Below, in pieces: positions 42,985 to 51,054 of a stretch of 64,000 nucleotides of DNA. The notes under the pieces were generated by a model. That model ran no database searches. It was given only the letters and a program-made list of their open reading frames with translations, and had not been told where the DNA came from. Position numbers and translations under genes: made by a program. The stretch lies in NCBI GenBank assembly GCA_964291335.2, contig OZ219748.1, forward strand, positions 744,001 to 808,000, written 5' to 3'. Position 1 is the stretch's first letter. Each line of letters starts with the position of its first letter. This DNA is from G964291335 sp964291335. Its GTDB lineage: Bacteria; Chloroflexota; Dehalococcoidia; Lucifugimonadales; UBA3495.

Positions 42985-43686
42985 TCAGCCGGGCATCAGC
43001 ATGCGGCCGCAGCTATTGCACAACACGGTTTGACGCCCGGAGCGAACCCGCTGGAGGTGTTGGCTGGGCAGGGACATCCGGCAGGCTTGACACAGGCCGC
43101 GCACCACCTTGGCTACCGCTTTGCCGCCCTTGCTCCGCCGCAGCCCTTCATAGCGCGTCAATTCCAGGGCGTTGACGTCAGCAGCCAGACGAGAGCGGTT
43201 CTTAAGCAAACCCTCCTGACGGTCGGATAATTCCTCCAGCTGCGCCCATAGTTCGGCTTGCCGGGTCTCCCAGGCAGCCTGCGTCTCTGCCAGTTTGTTC
43301 TCTGACGCAGCAATGAGCGAGCGAGTATCCTCGGCCTGCAAGGATAATTCCAGCAGCTTTACGTCCTGCTGTTCCAGCTGATGGCGGACATTGTTAGCTT
43401 CTAATTGCAAGGCTTCCAGATCCCGTGGGTTGGCAATTTCACCGCTGTAAAGCTGCTGATCCAGGCTGGCGGACCGTTCTCGCTGCCGCTCGGCTTCGGC
43501 CTGAAGTCCCCGGTGCTGTTCCTGAATATCCAGCAGCTTCTGCCGGGCCTGCTCCAGGCTGGCTTCCAGCTGGCCCAAAGAAAGGCGGGCTTGCAGTTCC
43601 TGCTCTGCGTCAGCGATTAACCGGTTTACCTCGTCTAAATCCAGGTCAAGCTCCTGGAGAGAAAATAACTGTTTGACTGTGGTCAT
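42985..43686 (-). CDS. Coiled-coil C4 zinc-ribbon protein (CT398/DUF164 family)
   Basis: 233 residues. A long coiled-coil hairpin (about 5-180: EVNRLIADAEQELQARLSLGQLEASLEQ...), then a zinc ribbon GLCQACRMSLPSQHL ... VLCNSCGRML. This is the CT398/DUF164 architecture, a conserved family of uncertain role with links to nucleic acids and secretion or flagellar proteins. It often neighbours rnpB, as it does here (about 125 bp to the rnpB promoter, same strand). Confidence 0.9.
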   Translation of the reverse strand: MTTVKQLFSLQELDLDLDEVNRLIADAEQELQARLSLGQLEASLEQARQKLLDIQEQHRGLQAEAERQRERSASLDQQLYSGEIANPRDLEALQLEANNVRHQLEQQDVKLLELSLQAEDTRSLIAASENKLAETQAAWETRQAELWAQLEELSDRQEGLLKNRSRLAADVNALELTRYEGLRRSKGGKAVAKVVRGLCQACRMSLPSQHLQRVRSGRQTVLCNSCGRMLMPG

Positions 43687-43743
43687 TTGGCCTCGCCTGC
43701 AATAGCTGAAGGATATTTAAGTTGACTAGCCGGCAATGGTATG

Positions 43744-43772
43744 ATTCTATTGAGACCGGCCACAAGTGTCAA
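43744..43772 (-). promoter_or_regulatory. Promoter of the zinc-ribbon coiled-coil gene
   Basis: TTGACA (43772-43767), 17 bp, TAGAAT (43749-43744), minus strand, 58 bp before the ATG at 43686. Confidence 0.7.
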
Positions 43773-43910
43773 TGACAACCATTTATATGATAAATAATGC
43801 AGCGCTTTATTGGTAGTATCAATAAAACGGCGCAGGAAGACCGGGGCAGCGCTTTTTCGTCGTTTCAGGTTCCAATAGAAGCGCCCGGCAGCGACGGAGC
43901 AAGCAGAGCC

Positions 43911-45170
43911 ATGCGCATCCTTCATTTTTCCGATTTGCACATCGGCGTAGAAAATTATGGGCGAATTGACCCGGCCACCGGCCTTTCCACTCGCCTGGGC
44001 GATTTTCTGGCGGCGCTGGACGAGGTGGTGCGCTTTGCGCTGCATGAAGGCGTGGACCTGGTGCTTCTGGCGGGTGATACCTACAAGGGACGCGACCCTT
44101 CCCAAACCCAGCAGCGGGAGTTTGCCAAAAGGCTGCACCAACTCTCCCGGGCCGGCGTTCCGGTATTCCTGCTGGTAGGCAATCACGACCTGCCCAATTC
44201 CAGCAGCCGGGCCACCGCCGTTGAAATCTTTCCTACTTTGCAGGTCCCCAACGTTTACCTTGGGGATACCTTGAGGACGTACCATGTTCCCACGCCAGCC
44301 GGCCCGCTCCAGGTGGTAGCAGTGCCCTGGCCCCGACCCGGAAGCCTGCTGACCCGCGAGAATTCCCGCGGCTTGACTATTGAACAGGTGCGTCAGGAGG
44401 TTGAAGAGCGGATTGCCCGCGCTATTCAGGCCAGAATTGAGGAACTTGACCCGACGGTTCCGGCCATTCTGACTGCCCATGCAACCGTCAATGGAGCTAC
44501 CGCCGGCACGGAACGCTCCATGATGCTGGGCAACGACCACGCGCTGATGGTCAGCAGCCTGCACCGGCCCGAGTTGGAATACGTGGCCCTGGGCCATATT
44601 CACAAGCACCAGATACTGCGCCGTGATTCGCCGATGGTGGTTTACTCCGGAAGCCTGCAACGGGTGGACTTCTCTGAGGAGGCGGACGACAAGGGGTTCT
44701 GCATAATTGATCTGGACCCGAAGGCGCCCCAGGGCCAGCGAATGGTAGATTTCCGGTTCCACCAGGTAGCAGCCCGTCCTTTTGTAACCGTGAATGCCTC
44801 CGTTGCAGCCAACGAGCCTGACCCCACCGGGGTGGTTCTGCGCGCGATTGCGCGCTGCTCAATCGCCGACGCAGTGGTTCGCGTCAATATAAAATTGTCC
44901 GCTGAAGCCAACGCCCAGATTCGGGAAGGCGAAATTCGCCAGGCTTTAAGCGATGCCCATTACATTGCGTCGATTAACCGGGAAGTAGAAACTCCCCGGC
45001 GCCGGCGGCTGCCCACCGATTCAGCGAACGATTTGCAGCCGGCCCAGGCCCTGCGCCTTTACTTTGAGAGCCGGAACACCGACCGGCAACGGCAGGATGA
45101 TTTGCTGCGCTATGCCCGGGAAATAATCAGCGCCGCAGAAGGCAGCGAAGCTCCAGGCCAACCGGATTGA
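43911..45170 (+). CDS. sbcD: Exonuclease SbcD-like metallophosphoesterase
   Basis: 419 residues, Mre11/SbcD family DNA nuclease subunit. Phosphoesterase motifs: ILHFSDLHIG, LVLLAGDTYKGRDPS, LVGNHDLPNSS, ILTAHATVNG and YVALGHIHKHQ, holding the two metal ions. The C-terminal half includes the capping domain. The family partner SbcC is not in the window. Start chosen at ATG 43911 because family members begin with MRILHxSDLH. An in-frame ATG at 43797 would add 38 unmatched residues. Confidence 0.93.
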   Translation: MRILHFSDLHIGVENYGRIDPATGLSTRLGDFLAALDEVVRFALHEGVDLVLLAGDTYKGRDPSQTQQREFAKRLHQLSRAGVPVFLLVGNHDLPNSSSRATAVEIFPTLQVPNVYLGDTLRTYHVPTPAGPLQVVAVPWPRPGSLLTRENSRGLTIEQVRQEVEERIARAIQARIEELDPTVPAILTAHATVNGATAGTERSMMLGNDHALMVSSLHRPELEYVALGHIHKHQILRRDSPMVVYSGSLQRVDFSEEADDKGFCIIDLDPKAPQGQRMVDFRFHQVAARPFVTVNASVAANEPDPTGVVLRAIARCSIADAVVRVNIKLSAEANAQIREGEIRQALSDAHYIASINREVETPRRRRLPTDSANDLQPAQALRLYFESRNTDRQRQDDLLRYAREIISAAEGSEAPGQPD

Positions 45171-45228
45171 TACCCGGCAGCCCCGGCTAAAAGGCCGGCT
45201 TCGGGCCTTGCCGGGCTGGAAGTTCACC

Positions 45229-45416
45229 TTGACACTCTTTATAAGCAGGCATTAAGATTGCCCTTGCAATCCACCCGAAAGGGGGGTTAGCGCCGGCAAG
45301 ACCGATTCATTCGCACACGGCGGGCCGCTGGGATCCTATGCTGACCGAGACGGCCAAAACTGAATGGCTTTCCTTTATACGCATGGCAGCTGCGCCACCG
45401 GTGGGCGTGGCTTTTT
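45229..45416 (+). promoter_or_regulatory. Promoter and terminated leader before the P1 peptidase-panB operon
   Basis: TTGACA (45229-45234), 18 bp, TAAGAT (45253-45258), then about 150 nt of structured leader. The leader has a CTTGC...GCAAG-closed stem with an inner CCCGAAAGGG hairpin near 45263-45300, and GGCCG pairing with CGGCC further on. It ends in GCCAC...GTGGC plus TTTTT (45394-45416). The terminator precedes the ATG at 45463, so this is a candidate attenuator or riboswitch. I do not recognise a named class. Confidence 0.5.
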
Positions 45417-45462
45417 GTTTGCCGCTTTTCGCCCTGCGCCAATTTCTTGAGGGTCAGCCAGT

Positions 45463-46446
45463 ATGAACTCAACTCTGACCGCAATTGCCGGCCTGGCGGT
45501 GGGCCACTATACCGACCTGACCAATGCCACCGGATGCACCGCCGTTCTGTGCCGCAGCGGCGCTGTAGCCGGCGTTGACGTGCGCGGGGGAAGCCCCGGC
45601 ACTCGGGAAACCGATTTGCTCCAACCTATGCGGCGGGTGGAACGGATACATGGCATTGTGCTGAGCGGAGGCAGCGCTTACGGTCTGGACGCCGCCTCCG
45701 GAGTAATGCGTTACCTGGAAGAGCAGGGGATTGGGCTTCAAGCAGGGCCGGCTTTGGTGCCAATCGTCCCGGCCGCAATCCTGTTCGACCTGGGGCTGGT
45801 AACGCATCTGGCGCGCCCCCGGGCGGCTGACGGCTATACCGCCGCCGTTAACGCCAGTTCCGACCCGGTAACCGAGGGCAGCGCCGGCGCCGGTACGGGT
45901 GCTACTGTGGGCAAGTTGCTGGGGATGAGCCGGGCAACCAAGGGCGGAATCGGCAGCGCCGCCCTGTCTCTGGGCAACCGCAGCCGGGTGGCTGCCCTGG
46001 TGGCGGTGAACGCCATCGGCGATGTAGTGGATTACCGCAACGGCCGCCAATTGGCCGGCCCCCGTCGCAATGATGACGCCGGGTTTGCCAATTCAGTGGC
46101 CTTGCTGACCGACGGCGCGGCGGATACCCGGCCAAACCCGGCGGCGCCACACAGCAATACCACCATCGGAATCATCGCCACCGATGCCGCTTTGACCCGC
46201 GAGCAGGCCAATTTCCTGGCCCGCGTCAGCCACGACGGGCTGGCCCTGACCATACGGCCGGCGCATACAATCCGCGACGGCGACGCTATGTTTGCCCTGG
46301 CTGCCGGGCAAGGCCCACCCGCAGCGGACATCACCGCTCTGGGGGCCGCCGCAGTAGAGGTTACCGCCCAGGCCGTCCTGCGGGCGGTAACGACCGCCAC
46401 CGGCTTGGGGGGTATTCCCGCCATTTCCGAGCTGGCCTATGGATAG
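45463..46446 (+). CDS. P1-family (DmpA/S58) peptidase-like protein
   Basis: 327 residues. N-terminal nucleophile-type enzyme of the DmpA/BapA family (beta-aminopeptidases and relatives). VGHYTDLTNATGCTAVLC, the TRETDLLQP region, GIVLSGGSAYGLDAASGVM, GAGTGATVGKLLG and the self-cleavage region PHSNTTIGIIATDA (break expected before the Thr/Ser of NTT) are all visible. The operon with panB is suggestive, because beta-alanine peptides are substrates of some relatives. That is inference. Overlaps the next gene by 8 bp. Confidence 0.87.
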   Translation: MNSTLTAIAGLAVGHYTDLTNATGCTAVLCRSGAVAGVDVRGGSPGTRETDLLQPMRRVERIHGIVLSGGSAYGLDAASGVMRYLEEQGIGLQAGPALVPIVPAAILFDLGLVTHLARPRAADGYTAAVNASSDPVTEGSAGAGTGATVGKLLGMSRATKGGIGSAALSLGNRSRVAALVAVNAIGDVVDYRNGRQLAGPRRNDDAGFANSVALLTDGAADTRPNPAAPHSNTTIGIIATDAALTREQANFLARVSHDGLALTIRPAHTIRDGDAMFALAAGQGPPAADITALGAAAVEVTAQAVLRAVTTATGLGGIPAISELAYG

Positions 46447-47356
46447 GGCAAGCGCAAGCATTGGGTTCATCGGGGCCGGCACGTTAGGCAGCGGGCTGGC
46501 GCTGGCTTTAGTCCGGCAGCAATACCGGGTATGCGCCGTAATGAGCCGCAACCCGGAGTCGGCCAGAGCGTTAGTCCGCCGCATTCCCGGCTGCCAGGCG
46601 CTGGAGTCGGCCCAGGCGGTCGCCGACGCCGCCGACCTGGTCTTCATCACCACCCCGGACGCAGCCATTGGCCCGGTGGCCGCCAGCATTGCGTGGCAGC
46701 CAGGGCACAGCGTGGTTCACTGCTGCGGGGCCATGGGCATTGGCGTTCTGGAAGCAGCCACAACCCGGGGGGCCGCCGCCGGAGCGTTCCACCCATGCCA
46801 AACCTTCGCCGGCCTGACCGACCCGGTGCAAACCGCAGCCCGCCTTAAAGGCGCAGCCTTCGCCATTGACGCCCCGGAACCTTTGCGGAACTTCCTACAG
46901 GACATAGCCCGGCAGTTGGGCGGCAACCCGGTTCATATCGGCAGCGCCGACCGTCCCCGGTATCACGCCGCCGCAGTGCTGGGCTGCGGCTATATATCGG
47001 TGCTGCTCCAGGCTGCTGCCAGCCTTTGGCAGGAACTGGGCTTTACCGAAGCCGAAGCGGTAAACGCTTTAGTCCCCCTGTCCCGGGCAACGCTGGAAAA
47101 TATAGCCCAGGGCGGAGTTGCCGCAACTGCTACCGGGCCGGCGATTCGCGGGGATGCCGGCACACTGGAAATCCACCTGCAAGCTCTGCTGCAAAGCCAG
47201 CCGAATCTGGCCGGCCTTTACCTTGCCCTGGCTCAAGCTTCCCTGCCTTTGGCGGAACAGGCCGGATTGAGTCGCGAAAAACGGAAATCGGTAACGGAAC
47301 TTCTAAAGCGTTACCAGTCAATCATTGCCGAGCGCTCCGGGAGGGCCGAAATATGA
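46439..47356 (+). CDS. Rossmann-fold DUF2520 dehydrogenase-like protein
   Basis: 305 residues. N-terminal NAD(P)-binding GFIGAGTLGSGLALALVRQQY and LVFITTPDAAIGPVA. The second half is the helical DUF2520 domain with GAFHPCQTFAG and HAAAVLGCGYISVL, resembling 6PGDH-like C-domains. The gene starts inside the peptidase end and ends in an ATGA overlap with panB, so it is tightly coupled to pantothenate synthesis. It is a candidate for the ketopantoate reductase step (no panE is seen here). This rests on context and fold only. Confidence 0.85.
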   Translation: MDRASASIGFIGAGTLGSGLALALVRQQYRVCAVMSRNPESARALVRRIPGCQALESAQAVADAADLVFITTPDAAIGPVAASIAWQPGHSVVHCCGAMGIGVLEAATTRGAAAGAFHPCQTFAGLTDPVQTAARLKGAAFAIDAPEPLRNFLQDIARQLGGNPVHIGSADRPRYHAAAVLGCGYISVLLQAAASLWQELGFTEAEAVNALVPLSRATLENIAQGGVAATATGPAIRGDAGTLEIHLQALLQSQPNLAGLYLALAQASLPLAEQAGLSREKRKSVTELLKRYQSIIAERSGRAEI

Positions 47357-48189
47357 CCAGAACAACTATCAGGACCCTGGCCGATATGAAACGGCGGGGC
47401 GAGAAAATTCCGGTGATAACCGCCTATGACTACACGACGGCTTTGCTGGCGGAGGCGGCGAACATACCGGCCCTTCTGGTCGGAGACAGCTTGGGGATGG
47501 TTGTGCTGGGGCGCGAATCTACGATACCGGTTACGCTGGAGGACATTATTCACCATACCAAAGCCGTGTCCAGGGGAAGCAAAAAGGCGTTGATTGTAGC
47601 TGATATGCCCTTTATGACCTACCAGATAGACTCGGGCCAGGCCTTGCGGAACGCCGCCCGGCTGCTGCAAGAGGCCGGCGCCCATACGGTAAAGCTGGAA
47701 GGCGGTGAAAACGTGGCGCCTGTTGTCCGCCGCCTGGTCGATTGCGACATTCCGGTTATGGGCCACATTGGGGTAACGCCCCAGTCGGTTAATGCTCTGG
47801 GGGGCTATCGGGTACAAGGACGCCGGAAAGAGGAAGCAACCCGACTTTTGCGCGACGCCAGAGTCCTGGAGGATGCCGGCGCCTATGCCGTGGTGCTGGA
47901 ACTGGTGCCGGCCCCTTTGGCCAGGCTTATCTCGGAGAAGTTAACTGTTCCCACCATTGGCATAGGCGCCGGCGCCGGGTGCGACGGTCAGGTGCAAGTA
48001 TTGCACGATATGCTGGGCCTGTTCACCGACTTTGTACCCCGTCATGCCCGGCAATACGTCAACCTCAGCCAGGTCATCAAGGAAGCGTTCACTAACTACG
48101 TCCGGGAAGTGCAGGAGGGTGCGTTTCCGGCAGACAAGGAGAGTTTCGGCATGGATGAGACCTTGCTGGATGATTTGAGGGAGCGCTGA
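47353..48189 (+). CDS. panB: Ketopantoate hydroxymethyltransferase
   Basis: 278 residues. Adds a hydroxymethyl group from methylene-THF to 2-oxoisovalerate, the first pantothenate-specific step. Conserved: VITAYDYTTALLAEAANIPALLVGDSLGMVVLG, HTKAVSRG, ADMPFMTY, VKLEGG, VMGHIGVTPQSV, LELVP and IGIGAG. The start is the ATG of the ATGA overlap (47353); a longer in-frame extension upstream reads through the DUF2520 gene. A strong bidirectional terminator follows. Confidence 0.97.
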   Translation: MTRTTIRTLADMKRRGEKIPVITAYDYTTALLAEAANIPALLVGDSLGMVVLGRESTIPVTLEDIIHHTKAVSRGSKKALIVADMPFMTYQIDSGQALRNAARLLQEAGAHTVKLEGGENVAPVVRRLVDCDIPVMGHIGVTPQSVNALGGYRVQGRRKEEATRLLRDARVLEDAGAYAVVLELVPAPLARLISEKLTVPTIGIGAGAGCDGQVQVLHDMLGLFTDFVPRHARQYVNLSQVIKEAFTNYVREVQEGAFPADKESFGMDETLLDDLRER

Positions 48190-48253
48190 AACCCGGGAAG
48201 TAAAACCAGGAAAGTGAAACCAGCGGCGCCCAACCGGCCCGCAGGGCTGCAAC

Positions 48254-48292
48254 GCCAAAAGGCGCCGAGCCAATGGCTCGGCGCCTTTTGGC
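48254..48292. terminator. Bidirectional terminator between panB and the membrane protein gene
   Basis: Stem GCCAAAAGGCGCCGAG / CTCGGCGCCTTTTGGC around a CCAATGG loop. The A and T runs in the arms let it serve both convergent genes. Confidence 0.85.
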
Positions 48293-48328
48293 GGCTATAT
48301 GGTCTGAGCCGGAAATAAAGGCCAGCGG

Positions 48329-49165
48329 CTAACGCTGCCGCCGATTCTCTATCTGGTCGATTATTGCCTGAATTTCACCCAGGGCATTATTCACCAGATT
48401 GGCGTCGGCTTGAACCAGCACGATGCTTTCGTGGTCAGCTACGCCGGTCAAATCTACCTGCATCTCCGACATAAAGTTGCCCTGCTCGTTTCTCAGAATC
48501 AAACCCTGCTGAACCAGTCCGATTCGCATCTGGGGCGAGAAAATGTTGGGCTGAAGCGGATCTGACAGGTACTGTTGCCGCGAACGCATGGTGGCGGACT
48601 CCCGGTCAAAGTCAATCGTTCTTTGCGGCCGGTCGGCGTAAATCACCGTAATCTGAGCGTTGCTGATTAGCTGGGCCTGGCTGTAATCATCCACCCTGAC
48701 CGTACGGCTGAATTGGGTGTTGTTCGGGTCATAGACGACAAAGAACAGCGTAATGTCCTGGTTGGCAGTATTCACCTGAAAGGTGTACCAGGCTTTACGG
48801 CGTCCTTCCACCAAATCCACGTCCACTTCGCCTTCGGCCAGCACTTCGCCGATTACCACTCTGGGCGGCACAAACTGGGCAGAGCCGCTAGAAGGCGCGC
48901 CCGGTTCCGGAACATTCTGAGCCACCGGAGGAACAGTAGGCGCCGGTATTTGCGGGGCCAGATTAACTACGCCGGAACCCACAGGAGGAAGTGTAGCCAT
49001 CGGCATTGGCTGAGGACTGATAAGCTGGGGCTGATCATTCGAACTTCTGCCCAAGAGCAGGTAAACGATCACGCCGGCAACCAGCAATAGAACGACAATA
49101 ATCAGGGCTAAAAACATGGGGGAGCCGGCGCCTCCTCGGTTCTCCGGCGTTCTTGAGACTCTCAA
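48329..49165 (-). CDS. Single-pass membrane protein with extracytoplasmic domain
   Basis: 278 residues. A short basic cytoplasmic N-terminus, one transmembrane helix (MFLALIIVVLLLVAGVIVYLLL, about 17-38), a Pro-rich stretch (MPMATLPPVGSG...PAPTVPP) and a soluble domain (VVIGEVLAEGEVDVDLVEGRRK...). TTG start at 49165 with GGAGG 5 nt upstream. It lies 68 bp after the tubulin-like gene on the same strand, so it may anchor that protein or report on it. No known family is recognised. Confidence 0.75.
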   Translation of the reverse strand: MRVSRTPENRGGAGSPMFLALIIVVLLLVAGVIVYLLLGRSSNDQPQLISPQPMPMATLPPVGSGVVNLAPQIPAPTVPPVAQNVPEPGAPSSGSAQFVPPRVVIGEVLAEGEVDVDLVEGRRKAWYTFQVNTANQDITLFFVVYDPNNTQFSRTVRVDDYSQAQLISNAQITVIYADRPQRTIDFDRESATMRSRQQYLSDPLQPNIFSPQMRIGLVQQGLILRNEQGNFMSEMQVDLTGVADHESIVLVQADANLVNNALGEIQAIIDQIENRRQR

Positions 49166-49233
49166 AGTTTACCTCCAGCTAATTGGCGCCACCCCAGTAA
49201 CGGCGGGGAGCTGAAATTCCGTCGTCTGTTCTG

Positions 49234-50499
49234 TTAAAGGTTGGGCAGCATTTCCGACAGTTTGGAAATCTTCTCCCACCGCTTATCCCGGTCTTCCCGG
49301 CGGTCCCGGGTGCTGTTCATCATGTCCGCAGCCTCCCGGTAGAACCACTCGATACGGTCCATAGCCTTGCCTTCGCCGATGTTGGAGACGATGGCCGTTA
49401 CGCTGATGGTGTCCGAAGTTCGGCCGGGGTACGTGCCCTTGCGGCGGCCGGCGCCGGGAACCCGTTCCGAGAAAGTGTTATCCATCATTTCCACAATCTC
49501 TTCCGTGGCCTCATTGGACGGCCCGCTGAACAGCCCTAAAACGTGCTGGGCGTCATAGTAAATCTTGCCATCTTCAATATACTCGCAATCCAGGGAAAGC
49601 TCCGAGAGGGCCTGGCTGACCACCGTCTGGGCGCGCTCAATCTGGGCCTTGGACAACGAAAAATGCTGCTGAGCGCGTTCACCCCCGTTCCGGCGGCCAA
49701 ACCACGACCAGCCGCTGGGCTTCGGCTGGGTTACCAGGGAGTGGCTGACGCCGATCGCCGTAGGGCCATGGAGAATGCGAATCACGTCGTTTGCGTCCAG
49801 CACTTCGCCGATGTAACGACGATCCGTTTCTTCTCCGACGCACAGAATGTCCATAAAGGAGTCGGCGATTTTACGGTTGATGGCCGAGTAATTCAACCCC
49901 ATAGATTCCTGCTTGCGGACAAACTTCTGGTTGTCCACCAGGAAAATGGCATCGGCTTTGGAATTGTCCAGAACCTTTTTCAGGCAGGTAGCGGTATTGA
50001 TTACGCTATCCGGCTCGTTATACTGGTTCTCGAAGGGGAGCACCAGCATGGCATACACCGGCTTTCTGAACTCTTCCTTCAGCAAATCCACAATCACACC
50101 CACGGACCCCGACCCAGTGCCGCCGGCGGTGGTCGCGATAACCAGCATAGCATCGGCAGAATAGACGTCGCCGTAGTCCCGGATGGTGGAAACTATCTTG
50201 CGGGAGTCGCGCCGGGCCTGTTCGGCGCCGTCGGCATTAACCTTGCCGGCGCCCCGGCCGCGAAACTCGGCAGAAGCCCCCAGCAAAATTGTGTGGTCGT
50301 CGGTTTGTGGAATATTCTGCAAGCCGTACAGGTCGCCCGCTCCCAGGTTAACCGCAAAAACACCCTTGCAAATCGGATCGTTTTCCGTGCCGGTGAAAAT
50401 TCTTACCTTGCGGTTAGCCCACACCCATTCGCCCAAGGCAACAAACTCATCGGCAATATTGGAACCGCCCTGGCCTGCTCCTACTATAACCAGCTTCAT
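49234..50499 (-). CDS. Tubulin/FtsZ-superfamily GTPase (CetZ-like)
   Basis: 421 residues. The tubulin signature is TAGGTGSGS (124-132), in place of FtsZ GGGTGTG. The first loop is IVGAGQGGSNIADEF (5-19), followed by nucleotide-contact segments NADGAEQARRDSR and FLVDNQKFVRKQESM. The C-terminal half continues to a charged tail (RDRREDRDKRWEK) and is longer than FtsZ's. It resembles non-canonical FtsZ-like or CetZ proteins rather than the division FtsZ, which normally sits in the dcw cluster. Own promoter upstream. Function in shape, division or other cytoskeletal roles cannot be read from sequence. Confidence 0.82.
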   Translation of the reverse strand: MKLVIVGAGQGGSNIADEFVALGEWVWANRKVRIFTGTENDPICKGVFAVNLGAGDLYGLQNIPQTDDHTILLGASAEFRGRGAGKVNADGAEQARRDSRKIVSTIRDYGDVYSADAMLVIATTAGGTGSGSVGVIVDLLKEEFRKPVYAMLVLPFENQYNEPDSVINTATCLKKVLDNSKADAIFLVDNQKFVRKQESMGLNYSAINRKIADSFMDILCVGEETDRRYIGEVLDANDVIRILHGPTAIGVSHSLVTQPKPSGWSWFGRRNGGERAQQHFSLSKAQIERAQTVVSQALSELSLDCEYIEDGKIYYDAQHVLGLFSGPSNEATEEIVEMMDNTFSERVPGAGRRKGTYPGRTSDTISVTAIVSNIGEGKAMDRIEWFYREAADMMNSTRDRREDRDKRWEKISKLSEMLPNL

Positions 50500-50646
50500 G
50501 GCAATCTCCTACTTCAACTGCGGCAGCAGAGGGATACGGCCAGAAGCGCCCGAAATAAACTCTGACCGTTTCATTCGGCAAGTTGAATATTGTCCTTATG
50601 TAAAGGACTGCCTCTCATATCAACGATATTTCCAGCAATGGTTAGG

Positions 50647-50676
50647 ATTGTAACACGCTTTTAGTTTTCAGCGCAA
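50647..50676 (-). promoter_or_regulatory. Promoter of the tubulin-like operon
   Basis: TTGCGC (50676-50671), 18 bp, TACAAT (50652-50647) with TG one base upstream (extended -10), minus strand. Leader of about 145 nt. Confidence 0.55.
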
Positions 50677-50709
50677 TCAGGTAACCAGGCAGGCATGCCG
50701 GGAAAGACC

Positions 50710-50731
50710 GGTTGCTTTAGTTAAAGCAACC
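50710..50731. promoter_or_regulatory. Perfect 9-bp inverted repeat (possible operator)
   Basis: GGTTGCTTT-AGTT-AAAGCAACC between the divergent promoters of the tubulin-like and ABC permease operons. No U-run follows, so an operator is more likely than a terminator. The regulator is unknown. Confidence 0.5.
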
Positions 50732-50843
50732 GAATTGAGGATGCCCAACCTTTTGTCGGCCTGGAGCGTCAAGATTCTTTCAACTTTATTCCGTTTATGC
50801 CGGGAAGCTCTTTCGTCCAGTCCGGTATTATAGGCTGATTTCG

Positions 50844-50872
50844 TTGACACATTCTTATGAATGGCCTATATT
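50844..50872 (+). promoter_or_regulatory. Promoter of the peptide ABC permease operon
   Basis: TTGACA (50844-50849), 17 bp, TATATT (50867-50872). The leader of about 176 nt contains GGCAACCGG-type stem-loops (around 50935-51010) and a GGCGGCAGAACCTGCCGCC hairpin before the permease ATG. Confidence 0.72.
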
Positions 50873-51054
50873 TCCTGAAACTTCCGGGCGTCTTCGATAT
50901 GCAATCTGCAAACGACTGCCAGGGGCGGATGGTGATACAGGGAAAGGGCGTCAGGCCCGGCTGGCAACCGGACAGCCCTTTTCCGGCGGCAGAACCTGCC
51001 GCCGGGTTCTACCGAAAAACCGGCTCAAACTATCGTTCTTCCTGAGGTGCGGGA

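Noticed and set aside
50935..51010. Cobalamin or SAM riboswitch in the permease leader
   Set aside because: GGGAA and GGCAACC elements occur, but the order and spacing of the known consensus cores do not match.
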